Positions 1 to 8,475 of a DNA stretch of 64,000 nt are shown piece by piece. Below the pieces are notes generated by a model, which had not been told where the DNA came from, searched no databases, and saw nothing but the letters and a program-made list of their open reading frames with translations. The translations under genes were made by a program, and so were the position numbers. Position 1 is the first letter of the stretch. Each line of letters begins with the position of its first letter. Source of the DNA: Mycolicibacterium sediminis (GTDB lineage Bacteria > Actinomycetota > Actinomycetes > Mycobacteriales > Mycobacteriaceae); contig NZ_AP022588.1 of NCBI RefSeq assembly GCF_010731735.1, positions 1,426,001 to 1,490,000 on the forward strand. Direction: 5' to 3'.

Positions 1-151
1 CGACGCCGCCCGGGTACCGGCACGACATGCCGACGACCGCGATAGGTTCGCCGGACCGTTCCAGCAGAGCGCGATTCTGATTCTTCAGGCGCTCGACCTG
101 GACGAGCGCCTTGCGGAGCGCTTCGGTGGCGTGTTCGAGTTGATTGACCAT
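1..151 (-). CDS. Modular type I polyketide synthase, N-terminal fragment (runs off left edge)
   Basis: The frame starts at an ATG (149-151) and leaves the window after 50 residues. Residues 1-32 form a charged, Leu/Arg/Glu-rich helix typical of the N-terminal docking domain by which a downstream module pairs with the C-terminus of the previous synthase. Residues 35-50, EPIAVVGMSCRYPGGV, are the canonical opening of a ketosynthase domain. A purine-rich AAGGGATA lies a few bases before the ATG. The docking helix implies a multi-protein assembly line whose other subunits lie outside the window; the product cannot be inferred. The call is secure at family level. Confidence 0.85.
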   Translation of the reverse strand, partial: MVNQLEHATEALRKALVQVERLKNQNRALLERSGEPIAVVGMSCRYPGGV

Positions 152-524
152 GCGGTGTATCCCTTGTCGGCCCGTGTCAGACGCCCGTGCTGGACGACGC
201 TGAAGTATTCGGTGCCGGGCTCGCCCCGAACGCGCTGACTGGCCTCTTTCGACGGCCGGTCATCGTCGGCCCTGTGAGGGAGCCCGGTGTGCGCACCGGG
301 ACGCCGATGTCACGGTGCAGTTCTCGTCCCCGACGATTTCGCGCTGCCAAGCGGGTCACTGCCGCAAATGTACTGGTGGCGTGGCCCGCGCGTCGCGCTT
401 GGGTGACCATATCCGAATAGGCCCGCCAAGTGGTCATCGGACGGGTCCGCAAGCGCCTGACGTGGGCGGGGTTGAATGGTCCCCGACGACGGGCGGCGGG
501 CCCGGTCCCCGGACGAAGGTGGTG
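152..524. other. Divergent intergenic region between the PKS gene and the PPDK-like gene
   Basis: This 373-base gap lies between divergent genes and must carry both promoters. A 77-codon open frame at 187-420 has an Arg/Ala-rich shadow-like composition and no clear ribosome site, so it is not called. No strong inverted repeat or convincing -35/-10 pair was seen. Confidence 0.5.
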
Positions 525-2144
525 ATGGCGGTGGATACGACGCAGCAGCGCGTCGATCCCGCGTCGTACCCGGCCCCCCGCCACGACGTCGTCCTGCTCG
601 ACGAGCACGCCGATCAGCCCCGGTCGGTGCTCGGCGCCAAGGGCCACGGGCTGGTCCGGATGGCGCGCATGGGGCTTCCGGTGCCGCCGGCCTTCTGCCT
701 GGCCGTCGAGTGGACGCCGGGCGTCACGCCCGACCCGGCCGGCGTGCTCGACGCCGCGTGGGCCGACGTGCTCGACGGCCTGACCTGGCTCGAGGGCCGC
801 ACGGGTGCGACGTTCGGCGCGGGCCCGCGACCGCTGCTGGTGTCGGTGCGCAGCAGCGGGGTGACCTCGATGCCGGGGATGCTGGAGACGGTGCTCGACG
901 TCGGCATCGACGACGCGGTGACCGAGGCGCTGGCCGCCGCCCACTCGGCCGGCTTCGCCGAGGACACCCTGGCCCGCTTCCGGCGGGGGTACCGACGGGC
1001 CGTGCACCAGCCGCCGCCCGACGACCCCCGCGACCAGCTGCGGGGCGCGCTGGCCGCCGTCCTGACGTCGTGGTCGTCCGACCGCGTCACCGCCTACCGC
1101 CGCCACCACCGGCTCGCCGACGCCGACCGGGCCGCCGTGCTCGTCCAGGCGATGGTCTTCGGCAACCTCGACGCCGACTCGGGCACCGGCGTGCTGTTCA
1201 CCCGCAACCCCGCGACCGGGTCTCGCGAGCCGTTCGGCGAGTGGCTGCCCACCGGCCAGGGCGAGGACGTGGTGTCCGGCGCGCGGGACTGCGAGTCGCT
1301 CGACGCGCTGCGCGCTCGACTCCCGCGGGTGCACGACGACCTGCTCGCGGCGGGTGACCGGCTGGAACGCGACGCCGCCGACGTGCAGGACGTCGAGTTC
1401 ACCGTCGAGGCGGGTCGGCTGTGGCTGCTGCAGTCGCGGATCGCCCAGCGGTCCGCCCGGGCTGCGGTGCGGCTGGCCCTCGACCTGCACGACGACGGCG
1501 CCATCGACGCCGCGGAGGTCGTGGCCCGGGTGACGCCCGCCCAACTGCGCGCCGCGATGGCGCCCACGCTGCCCCCGGAGACGCGGCAGGCCGCGCCGCT
1601 GCTGGCCACCGGGCTGCACGCGAGCCCCGGCGTCGCAGCGGGCCGGGTGTGCACCACCAGCGACGCCGCGGCCGACGCCGCCGACGAGGGGCACGACGTC
1701 ATCCTGGTCCGCCCGACCACCAGCCCGGACGACATGGCGGGCATGGTCGCCGCGCGCGGCATCGTCACCGAAGTCGGCGGCGCGACCAGCCACGCCGCGA
1801 TCGTGGCCCGCGAACTCGGCCTGCCCGCCGTGGTCGGCTGCGGCCCCGGCCTCGCCGCGTGGGAGGGCCGCGTGGTCACCGTCGACGGGAGTGCGGGGGA
1901 GGTCCGCGAGGGTGCGTTGGAGCTGACGGAGTGGACCGCCGACGACACGCCCGAACTGCACCGGCTCGACGGCGTCGCGCGCACGCTGAGCCCGCTGCGC
2001 GTCCACCCGGCCGGCGCGTACCCCGTGGTGGCGGCCGACGACGCCGCGGTGGGCTCGGCGATCGACGCGGGGTGGGTGGACGTCGTGTCGCCCGAACCCC
2101 TGGTTGCGACGCTGGTGGCGGCCCGTCGAGGATCGACGGCATGA
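525..2144 (+). CDS. ppdK: Short PPDK-like protein (pyruvate phosphate dikinase N-terminal and swivel domains only)
   Basis: The 539-residue protein resembles the nucleotide-binding part of pyruvate,phosphate dikinase followed by the mobile phosphohistidine domain, where GGATSHAAIVAREL carries the catalytic His (His423). Full-length PPDK is about 870-950 residues and ends in a PEP/pyruvate-binding barrel; that barrel is missing, as in the short mycobacterial ppdK (Rv1127c type). It may therefore transfer phosphate to another acceptor or use a separate partner; that is inference. The frame is open upstream to 315, but ATG 525, preceded by GAAGGTGG, fits where homology begins. Its stop overlaps the next gene as ATGA, indicating translational coupling. 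Confidence 0.8.
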   Translation: MAVDTTQQRVDPASYPAPRHDVVLLDEHADQPRSVLGAKGHGLVRMARMGLPVPPAFCLAVEWTPGVTPDPAGVLDAAWADVLDGLTWLEGRTGATFGAGPRPLLVSVRSSGVTSMPGMLETVLDVGIDDAVTEALAAAHSAGFAEDTLARFRRGYRRAVHQPPPDDPRDQLRGALAAVLTSWSSDRVTAYRRHHRLADADRAAVLVQAMVFGNLDADSGTGVLFTRNPATGSREPFGEWLPTGQGEDVVSGARDCESLDALRARLPRVHDDLLAAGDRLERDAADVQDVEFTVEAGRLWLLQSRIAQRSARAAVRLALDLHDDGAIDAAEVVARVTPAQLRAAMAPTLPPETRQAAPLLATGLHASPGVAAGRVCTTSDAAADAADEGHDVILVRPTTSPDDMAGMVAARGIVTEVGGATSHAAIVARELGLPAVVGCGPGLAAWEGRVVTVDGSAGEVREGALELTEWTADDTPELHRLDGVARTLSPLRVHPAGAYPVVAADDAAVGSAIDAGWVDVVSPEPLVATLVAARRGSTA

Positions 2145-2710
2145 ACGACCTCGAGGTGTTGCAGACGGTCCGGCTCAAGGGACGGGTGGCGATCGCCGAC
2201 GTGGCCGCGGCCCTCGGCGCCGATCCTGGGGCCACCGTCGACCGGCTGGCCGCCGACGGCCTCGTGGTCGCCGGGCCCACGCTGCGCCTGACTCCCGACG
2301 GCCGGGTCCGGCTGGCGACGCTGCTCGCCGACGAGCGCGCGACCGTGGACACCGCGGCAGCCGAGTCCGTCTATCGGGACTTCACGCCCGTCAACGCCGA
2401 CTTCAAGGCGGCGCTGTCGGAGTGGCAGCTGGCACGGGGAAGTGCGCAGGAGGACCCGGCGCGCGACGCCGAGGTGCTCGCCGCCGTCGAGGACGTGCAC
2501 CGGCGCGTGACGCCCGTCGTCGCCGCCGCGGGCGACGTCCTGCCCCGGCTGCGGCGCTACGCCGACCGGCTTGCCGCGGCGCTGGGCAGGGCCCGCTCCG
2601 GCGACCTGACCTGGATCTCCCGCCCGCTCGTCGACTCGTATCACACGGTGTGGTTCGAACTGCACGAGGAACTGATCGGGCTGGCCGGGCGCACCCGCGA
2701 CGGCGACTGA
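2141..2710 (+). CDS. Small conserved protein coupled to the PPDK-like gene
   Basis: A 189-residue protein whose ATG overlaps the stop of the PPDK-like gene (ATGA, 2141-2144), so the two are almost certainly co-translated. Residues 1-70 read like a winged helix (a helix starting with LKGRVAIADVAAAL, a second helix with DRLAADGLV, then a short beta wing), while the rest is helical with no catalytic motif that I recognise. M. tuberculosis has a similar-size conserved protein next to ppdK (Rv1126c), probably the same family. A role as regulator or partner of the short PPDK is inferred only from the pairing. Confidence 0.7.
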   Translation: MNDLEVLQTVRLKGRVAIADVAAALGADPGATVDRLAADGLVVAGPTLRLTPDGRVRLATLLADERATVDTAAAESVYRDFTPVNADFKAALSEWQLARGSAQEDPARDAEVLAAVEDVHRRVTPVVAAAGDVLPRLRRYADRLAAALGRARSGDLTWISRPLVDSYHTVWFELHEELIGLAGRTRDGD

Positions 2711-2733
2711 CGCCCCGGTTCGGCCATTCGGCG

Positions 2734-2788
2734 CATTTCAGCAGTGACCTTGAAAGTGATCTTGCACGCTTGAACCACTCCTGAAATG
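2734..2788. promoter_or_regulatory. Inverted repeat upstream of the MMPL transporter gene
   Basis: CATTTCAG (2734-2741) is repeated inverted as CTGAAATG (2781-2788), 39 bases apart, in the gap before the transporter. CTTGAA-type half motifs recur between the arms (2749, 2769). The right arm abuts the purine-rich ribosome site. Possible operator or 5' leader stem; no regulator can be assigned. Confidence 0.35.
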
Positions 2789-2804
2789 AGGAAGGTTCAG
2801 CCCG

Positions 2805-5081
2805 CTGCAATTCATCGCTCGCCTCGCACTCACGGCACCTCGCCTGATCCTCGCCGTCGCCGCGCTGCTCGCCGTCGGAGCAGCCGTCTTCGGCATCCAC
2901 GTCACCAAGTCGCTGTCCGCGGCCGGCTTCCGCGACCCCGGCGCCGAGTCGTCCCGCGTGGCCGATCTGATGGCCACCCGGTTCGGCCAGGGCGACCTGC
3001 AGATGGTGTTCACCGTCGACGGTCCCGGCGGTGCCCGCGCCGAGTCGACCCGCGCCGTCGGCCACGACATCGCCGACCAGCTCGACTCCTACCCGTTCGT
3101 CGTCGGCGTGCAGTCGGCGTGGACGCTGCCGCCGGCGAGCGCCGACGCGCTCGTCAGCTCCGACGGCTCGACCGGCCTGGTGATCGTCGGCATCACCGGC
3201 GGTGGCAGCCAGTCCCAGCGCCACGCGGAGGAACTCGCCGACCAGTTCGCCGGCAGGCACGGCGACGTGACGGTGAATGCGGGTGGACCGGCGATGGCCT
3301 ACGTCGAGATCAACCGGCAGTCCGAGCGCGACCTGCTGACGATGGAGGCGCTCGCGATCCCGTTCACCTTCCTGGTGCTCGTCGGCGTCTTCGGTGGTCT
3401 GCTCGCCGCGTCGATCCCGCTGCTGGTCGGCATCTGGGCGATCGTGGGGTCGACGGCGCTGCTGCGGCTGCTCACCCGGGTGACCGAGGTGTCGACGTTC
3501 GCGCTGAACCTGACGATCGCGATGGGGCTGGCGCTGGCCGTCGACTACACGCTGCTGATCGTCAGCCGCTACCGCGAGGAGCGTGCCGCCGGCTCCGACG
3601 TGGACACCGCGCTGTGCCAGACGATGGCGACGGCGGGCCGCACCGTGCTGTTCTCCGCCACCACCGTCGGCCTGTCGATGGTGGCGCTGGTGCTGTTCCC
3701 GATGTACTTCCTGAAGTCGTTCGCGTACGCCGGCCTGACCGTCGTGGCGCTGACCGCGTTCGCGGCGCTCGTCATCGCGCCCGCCGCGATCGTGGTGCTC
3801 GGCGACCGCATCGACGCCCTCGACCTCCGGCCGTTCGCGCGGCGGGCGATCGGCCGACCCGGGCGCGCACCACACGTCGACGGGACGTTCTGGTACCGCA
3901 CCGCGCGGTTCGCGACCCGGCGGTCGGTGGCCGTCGGCATCGGCGTCACCGTGCTGCTGCTGACGCTCGGCGCGCCCTTCCTGCACGTGAAGTGGGGCTT
4001 CCCCGACGAGCGGATGCTGCCCGAGACGGCGTCGGCGCGGCAGGTCGGCGACCAGCTGCGCGACGAGTTCGGCTACAACCCGGCCACGGCCATGACGATC
4101 GTGGTGCCGGATGCGGACGGCGTCGGCGGCGCCGAGATCTCGCGCTTCGCCCGCGACCTGTCGGCCACCCGCTACGTGACCTCGGTGTCCGCGCCGACCG
4201 GCACGTTCGCCGGCGGCGCGCTGCGCGGTCCGCCGTCGGCGCCCACCGGAATCGTCGACGGCAGTGCGTATCTCACGGTCGCCAGCGACGCGCCGATCGT
4301 CACCGACGAGACGCCCACCCCGCTGGACTGGATCCACTCCGTCATCGGACCCGGCGGCCGGGACTTCCTCGTCGGCGGCATCGCGCAGGTGACCCACGAC
4401 AACGCCGAGGCGATCAGCGCTCGGCTGCCGCTCGTGCTCGCGGTGATCGCCGTCATCACGTTCGTGCTGCTGTTCCTGCTCACCGGGAGCCTGCTGTTAC
4501 CGATCAAGGCCGTGGTGCTGAACGTGCTGTCGCTGACCGCGACGTTCGGCGCGCTGGTGTGGATCTTCCAGGACGGGGCGCTCGGTGCGCTGGGGACGAC
4601 GGCGACGGGATCGCTGGTGGCCCACGTGCCGGTGCTGCTGTTCTGCGTGGCGTTCGGGTTGTCGATGGACTACGAGGTGTTCCTCATCTCGCGCATCCGC
4701 GAGTACTGGCTCGCGTCCGGGCGCCGGACCAAGGCCGACAACGACGAGGCCATCGCACTCGGGCTCTCGCGCACCGGCCGCATCGTGACGGCCGCCGCGC
4801 TGCTGATGGCGATCTCGTTCGCGGCGCTGATGGCGTCGGAGGTGTCGATCATGCGGATGTTCGGCCTCGGGTTGACGCTCGCCGTGCTGATGGACGCCAC
4901 CCTGGTGCGCATGCTGCTGGTCCCGGCGTTCATGCACCTGATGGGGCCGCGGAACTGGTGGGCGCCCGAGGGTATGGCGCGCTGGCACGACCGCTTCGGG
5001 TTGCGCGAGTGCGGACGGGTCGCGCCGCCGCGCCGCATGCTGGGCGGCAGGCACCGGATGCCGCGGGAGTTCGCGCGCTGA
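2805..5081 (+). CDS. MMPL/RND-family transporter with apparent CTG start
   Basis: A 758-residue MMPL-type RND transporter for lipids or hydrophobic compounds, acting in the inner membrane. A first membrane helix (about residues 14-32, from LILAVAAL) is followed by a periplasmic domain with the RDPGAES motif usual just after TM1. A helix bundle with LAVDYTLLIVSRYREE then follows, and the second half repeats the plan with LSMDYEVFLISRIREY. The first in-frame ATG/GTG/TTG is GTG 2958, which would delete TM1. The frame is open back to a TGA at 2787, and CTG 2805 lies 9 bases after GAGGAAGG (2788-2795), so I place the start there. A one-base indel after ATG 2786 is the alternative. It is shorter than classical MmpL proteins (about 950). 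Confidence 0.8.
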   Translation: MQFIARLALTAPRLILAVAALLAVGAAVFGIHVTKSLSAAGFRDPGAESSRVADLMATRFGQGDLQMVFTVDGPGGARAESTRAVGHDIADQLDSYPFVVGVQSAWTLPPASADALVSSDGSTGLVIVGITGGGSQSQRHAEELADQFAGRHGDVTVNAGGPAMAYVEINRQSERDLLTMEALAIPFTFLVLVGVFGGLLAASIPLLVGIWAIVGSTALLRLLTRVTEVSTFALNLTIAMGLALAVDYTLLIVSRYREERAAGSDVDTALCQTMATAGRTVLFSATTVGLSMVALVLFPMYFLKSFAYAGLTVVALTAFAALVIAPAAIVVLGDRIDALDLRPFARRAIGRPGRAPHVDGTFWYRTARFATRRSVAVGIGVTVLLLTLGAPFLHVKWGFPDERMLPETASARQVGDQLRDEFGYNPATAMTIVVPDADGVGGAEISRFARDLSATRYVTSVSAPTGTFAGGALRGPPSAPTGIVDGSAYLTVASDAPIVTDETPTPLDWIHSVIGPGGRDFLVGGIAQVTHDNAEAISARLPLVLAVIAVITFVLLFLLTGSLLLPIKAVVLNVLSLTATFGALVWIFQDGALGALGTTATGSLVAHVPVLLFCVAFGLSMDYEVFLISRIREYWLASGRRTKADNDEAIALGLSRTGRIVTAAALLMAISFAALMASEVSIMRMFGLGLTLAVLMDATLVRMLLVPAFMHLMGPRNWWAPEGMARWHDRFGLRECGRVAPPRRMLGGRHRMPREFAR

Positions 5082-5102
5082 ACGCACCGTCGAGATGGCG
5101 GT

Positions 5103-5150
5103 GACGCGACGGACGTGCGGGTGAGGGGGCCGTGAGTACCCACTCGACGC
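5103..5150. repeat. 48-bp direct repeat, copy 1
   Basis: Matches 5237-5284 at 45 of 48 positions. It begins GACGCGACGGACGTGCGGGT and ends CCCACTCGACGC. It lies just after the transporter stop, in the gap before the two-component operon; both copies have the same orientation, 134 bases apart. Confidence 0.85.
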
Positions 5151-5236
5151 TCCGGAGCACCGATCCGGCTGGAGCCGTCAACGTTTGATGACGATCCCTG
5201 GCGCGGCACCGCCCGGCGGCTGGTTGGGCGAGCGCT

Positions 5237-5284
5237 GACGCGGCGGACGTGCGGGTGAGGGGGCCGCGAGTACCCACCCGACGC
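5237..5284. repeat. 48-bp direct repeat, copy 2
   Basis: Second copy of the repeat at 5103-5150, differing at three positions. It ends 25 bases before the response-regulator start, so it overlaps or adjoins the promoter. It could be a tandem regulator-binding region or a duplicated intergenic segment. Confidence 0.85.
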
Positions 5285-5309
5285 CAGGGTGCTGTGGGAA
5301 GCTGACGCC

Positions 5310-5948
5310 GTGAGCGACAAGGTGCGTGTGGTGGTGGGCGACGACCATCCGATGTTCCGGGACGGCGTCGTGCGGGCGCTGACCGGCAGCGGGTTGATCG
5401 ACGTGGTCGCCGAGGCCGACGACGGGATGGCGGCGTTGCAGGCCATCCGCGATCACTCGCCCGTGGTCGCCCTGCTCGACTACCGCATGCCCGGGCTCGA
5501 CGGCGCCCAGGTCGCGGCCGCGGTCGTGCGCGACCGGCTCCCCACCCGGGTGGTGCTGCTGTCCGCGCACGACGAACCGGCGATCGTGTTCAAGGCGCTG
5601 CAGGACGGCGCGGCGGGCTTTCTGCCGAAGGAGTCGAGCCGCTCGGAACTGGTCAACGCCGTGCTGGAGTGCGCCAAGGGCCGCGACGTCGTCGCACCGA
5701 GCCTGGCCGCTGGCCTCGCCGGCGAGATCCGCAGGCGCGGAGACAACGACACCCCCACGCTCAGCCCGCGTGAGCGCGAGGTCCTGGTGATGATCGCCAC
5801 CGGCCGCAGCATTCCGGCGATGGCGAAGGAACTGTTCCTCGCGCCGTCCACGGTCAAGACGCACGTACAGCGGCTCTACGAGAAGCTCGGTGTCAGCGAC
5901 CGGGGGGCCGCCGTCGCCGAGGCGATGCGGCGCGGGTTGCTGGAATAG
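5310..5948 (+). CDS. NarL/FixJ-family response regulator
   Basis: A 212-residue two-domain response regulator. The receiver domain shows the acidic pair VGDDHPMFRDG, the phospho-acceptor Asp57 in LLDYRMPG, and the conserved Lys in FLPKESS. The C-terminal LuxR-type helix-turn-helix begins at LSPREREVL and includes STVKTHVQRLYEKLGV. GTG 5310 is preferred over GTG 5289 because GGGAAG sits 7-8 bases before it and homology begins there. The cognate kinase starts two bases after its stop. Mycobacterial NarL (Rv0844c) is a relative, but target genes are unknown; the direct repeats upstream are candidate sites for autoregulation. Confidence 0.9.
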   Translation: MSDKVRVVVGDDHPMFRDGVVRALTGSGLIDVVAEADDGMAALQAIRDHSPVVALLDYRMPGLDGAQVAAAVVRDRLPTRVVLLSAHDEPAIVFKALQDGAAGFLPKESSRSELVNAVLECAKGRDVVAPSLAAGLAGEIRRRGDNDTPTLSPREREVLVMIATGRSIPAMAKELFLAPSTVKTHVQRLYEKLGVSDRGAAVAEAMRRGLLE

Positions 5949-5950
5949 CC

Positions 5951-7168
5951 GTGGCGCTGCACGAGAGTCGGTGGGATCGCACCCTCGGCTACTTCGCCTC
6001 GGATCCCGTTCGGGTGTCGGCGTTCCTGCGCTTGCCGCTGATCGTCCTCATCGCGGTGCTGGTGTGGATCTGGGACGTCGACTCGTGGCTGCCCGAGGTG
6101 TACGCCATCGTGCTCGGCGTGTACGCCGTCGCAGCCGTCGTGTGGGTGGCGATCGTGATCCGCGGAGGGGTGCCCCGCTGGGCGTCCTGGGCGTCGACGG
6201 CGATCGACGTGCTGGTGGTGGTCGTACTGTGCCTGGTGTCCGGTGGCGCGACCGCTGCGCTGCTGCCGGTGTTCTTCCTGCTGCCGATCTCGGTGGCCTT
6301 TCAGGACCGTCCCGTGCTGACCGGTGTGCTCGGAATCAGTGCGCCCATCGGGTATCTCGCGGTGTGGATCGTCTACTCGAAGCGCGACGACCACGTCGGT
6401 CTGCCCGACATCGTCTACACCCAGGTCGGGTTCCTACTGTGGCTCGCCGTCGCCGTGACCGCGCTGTGCTTCTTCCTGGCCCGCCGTCAAGCGAGAGTGG
6501 ACGCGCTGCAGGAGGTGCGGCGTCTGCTCGTCGCCGAGGCGATGTCCGCCGACGAACGGCACAACCGCGAGATCGCCGAGCACCTGCACGACGGGCCGCT
6601 GCAGAACCTGCTGGCAGCGCGGATGGAGGTCGACGAACTCCGCGAGCGCTCCCCCGACCCGGCACTCGACCTCGTCTACGACGCGCTGCAGCAGACCGCT
6701 GCGAGCCTGCGCGCGGGCGTCAGCGAACTGCACCCGCAGGTGCTCGCACAGTTGGGCCTCGAGGCCGGTGTACGAGAACTGCTGCGGCAGTTCCAGAATC
6801 GTGGCAGCTACGTCATCGTGGCCGACCTCGACGATGTCGGCAAGCCCGAGTCCCAGGCTCTGATGTACCGCGCCGCGCGGGAACTGCTGGCCAACGTCCA
6901 CAAGCACGCCCGCGCCACGCACGTCGAGGTCGGACTGCGCCGGGCCGGCGAGCACGTCGTCCTGACGGTCCGCGACGACGGCGCCGGCTTCGACCCGGAC
7001 CGCATCGCCGACAGGGTGGCCGACGGACACATCGGCCTGGGATCGCTGCTCGCCCGCTTTGACGCGATGGGCGGAGCGATGGAGTTCGACTCGTCGGCCC
7101 ACGGCACGCTGGTGACCGTCACCTCGCCACCGGAGACGTCCGCTGGGGTCCTTCGCGCCGAACGTTGA
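5951..7168 (+). CDS. HisKA_3-type sensor histidine kinase
   Basis: A 405-residue membrane kinase paired with the regulator just upstream. Residues about 25-180 hold four to six hydrophobic segments (LPLIVLIAVLVWIW, IDVLVVVVLCLVS and others) with no large extracellular domain, suggesting intramembrane sensing. The dimerisation/phospho-acceptor box EIAEHLHDGPLQ contains His213. The C-terminal HATPase has the N-box ARELLANVHKHA and the G-boxes DDGAGFD and GLGSL. It starts at GTG 5951 directly after the regulator stop, so the genes are one operon. The signal is not deducible. Confidence 0.9.
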   Translation: MALHESRWDRTLGYFASDPVRVSAFLRLPLIVLIAVLVWIWDVDSWLPEVYAIVLGVYAVAAVVWVAIVIRGGVPRWASWASTAIDVLVVVVLCLVSGGATAALLPVFFLLPISVAFQDRPVLTGVLGISAPIGYLAVWIVYSKRDDHVGLPDIVYTQVGFLLWLAVAVTALCFFLARRQARVDALQEVRRLLVAEAMSADERHNREIAEHLHDGPLQNLLAARMEVDELRERSPDPALDLVYDALQQTAASLRAGVSELHPQVLAQLGLEAGVRELLRQFQNRGSYVIVADLDDVGKPESQALMYRAARELLANVHKHARATHVEVGLRRAGEHVVLTVRDDGAGFDPDRIADRVADGHIGLGSLLARFDAMGGAMEFDSSAHGTLVTVTSPPETSAGVLRAER

Positions 7169-7173
7169 CTTAC

Positions 7174-7200
7174 GTCACGGATCTGGGCGAAAACCGTGAC
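7174..7200. terminator. Weak hairpin between convergent kinase and acyl-CoA dehydrogenase genes
   Basis: GTCACGG (7174-7180) pairs with CCGTGAC (7194-7200) around a 13-base loop, in the short gap between two convergent genes. There is no T-tract; it could serve as a weak bidirectional terminator. Confidence 0.35.
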
Positions 7201-7231
7201 ACCAGCGGACACTCGGCAAGGCTGAGCGGGA

Positions 7232-8371
7232 TCAGCCCGCCAGGCCGCGCGCGATGACGAGGCGCTGAATCTGGTTGGTGCCCTCGAAGATCTGCGTGAT
7301 CTTCGCCTCGCGCATGAACCGCTCGACGCGGTAGTCGCGGGTGTAGCCGGCGCCGCCGAACACCTGGACGGCGTCGGTGGTGACCTTCATCGCGGCGTCG
7401 GTGGCGATGAGCTTCGCGACGCTGGCCTGCGCGCCGTAGGGCAGGCCGCGATCCCGTCGGCGGGCGGCGTCGAGGTAGGTGGCGCGGGCGCTGACCGTGG
7501 CGGCCGACATGTCGGCGAGGAGGAACCCGAGGCCCTGGTGGTCGATGATCTTGCGGCCGAACGTCGTCCGCTCGTTAGCGTATCGGGTGGCCTCGTCGAG
7601 TGCGGCCTGGGCGATCCCGACGGCCACCGCGGCGATGCCGAGCCGCCCGGAATCCAGTGCGCTGAAGGCGATTTGCAGGCCCTGCCCCTCAGCGCCGATG
7701 CGGCGGTCGGCGTCGATGTGCGCGTTGTCGTAGAAGGCGGACGTCGTCGGGATGGCGGCGAGCCCCATCTTCTCCTCGGGCTTGCCAAACGTCAGCCCCG
7801 GCAGGTCGCCCGGGACGAGGAAGCAGGAGATGCCCTTCGAGCCCTCGCCGGTCCGCCCGAACAGCGTGTAGAAGTCGGCGATCCCGCCGTGGGTGATCCA
7901 CGACTTCGACCCGTTCAGCACGTACCCGTCGCCGTCTGCCACGGCGCTGCACCGCAGCGCGGCCGCGTCGGAGCCGGCCTGCGGCTCCGACAGGCTGTAG
8001 GCGCCGATCCGGTTGCCCGACAACATGTCCGGCAGCCACCGCTGCTTCTGCTCCTCGGTGCCGAACGCGAGCAGCGGGTGCGACGACAGGCTGTGCACGC
8101 TGACCGCGACGGCGACCGCGGCCCACCGGGCGGCGAGTTCCTCGAGTACCTGCAGGTACACCTCGAAGGGCTGACCGCCGCCACCCCACTCCTCGGGTTG
8201 CGGCAGGCTCAGCAGCCCGGCGGCGCCGAGCTGGGCGAACAGGCCGTCGGGGTAGGTCTCGCTGCGCTCGTGTTCATCGACTCCTCCGTCGAGGAGCTTG
8301 TCGGCGACGTCACGGGTCAGCGCGATCAGCTCGACGGCCTCGTCGGAGGGGAGCAGGCGGTCGACCGGCAT
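7232..8371 (-). CDS. Acyl-CoA dehydrogenase (FadE family)
   Basis: A 379-residue flavoprotein catalysing the first, alpha-beta oxidising step of acyl-CoA degradation. The family signatures are all present: YSLSEPQAGSDAA (FAD/substrate loop), WITHGGIADFYTLF, AQASVAKLIATDAA, and the C-terminal IFEGTNQIQR holding the catalytic glutamate (Glu363). Length matches short/medium-chain enzymes. It stands alone on the minus strand, 104 bases downstream of the SDR gene's stop. Mycobacteria have dozens of FadE paralogues, so substrate chain length and the exact paralogue are not assigned. Confidence 0.9.
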   Translation of the reverse strand: MPVDRLLPSDEAVELIALTRDVADKLLDGGVDEHERSETYPDGLFAQLGAAGLLSLPQPEEWGGGGQPFEVYLQVLEELAARWAAVAVAVSVHSLSSHPLLAFGTEEQKQRWLPDMLSGNRIGAYSLSEPQAGSDAAALRCSAVADGDGYVLNGSKSWITHGGIADFYTLFGRTGEGSKGISCFLVPGDLPGLTFGKPEEKMGLAAIPTTSAFYDNAHIDADRRIGAEGQGLQIAFSALDSGRLGIAAVAVGIAQAALDEATRYANERTTFGRKIIDHQGLGFLLADMSAATVSARATYLDAARRRDRGLPYGAQASVAKLIATDAAMKVTTDAVQVFGGAGYTRDYRVERFMREAKITQIFEGTNQIQRLVIARGLAG

Positions 8372-8475
8372 GAGTGCGTCTCCTACGGTGATGAGCGCTC
8401 GCGCGAAGAACCGTCAGCCGAGCGGGATGCCGCCCACTGTATCGCTGCCCGTCCGTGTGCCCTTGGGCGCTGTGC

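Noticed and set aside
187-420. 77-codon ORF between the PKS and PPDK-like genes
   Set aside because: No ribosome site or recognised similarity, and composition typical of a chance frame.
2403-4397. A 664-codon minus-strand frame across the MMPL gene
   Set aside because: Antisense shadow; the opposite strand encodes a clear transporter with membrane helices and motifs, and this translation is low-complexity.
2786-5104. 772-codon frame starting at ATG 2786
   Set aside because: The translation after the first few codons is Arg/Pro-rich and unrelated to any family, whereas the +1-shifted frame is a full MMPL protein.
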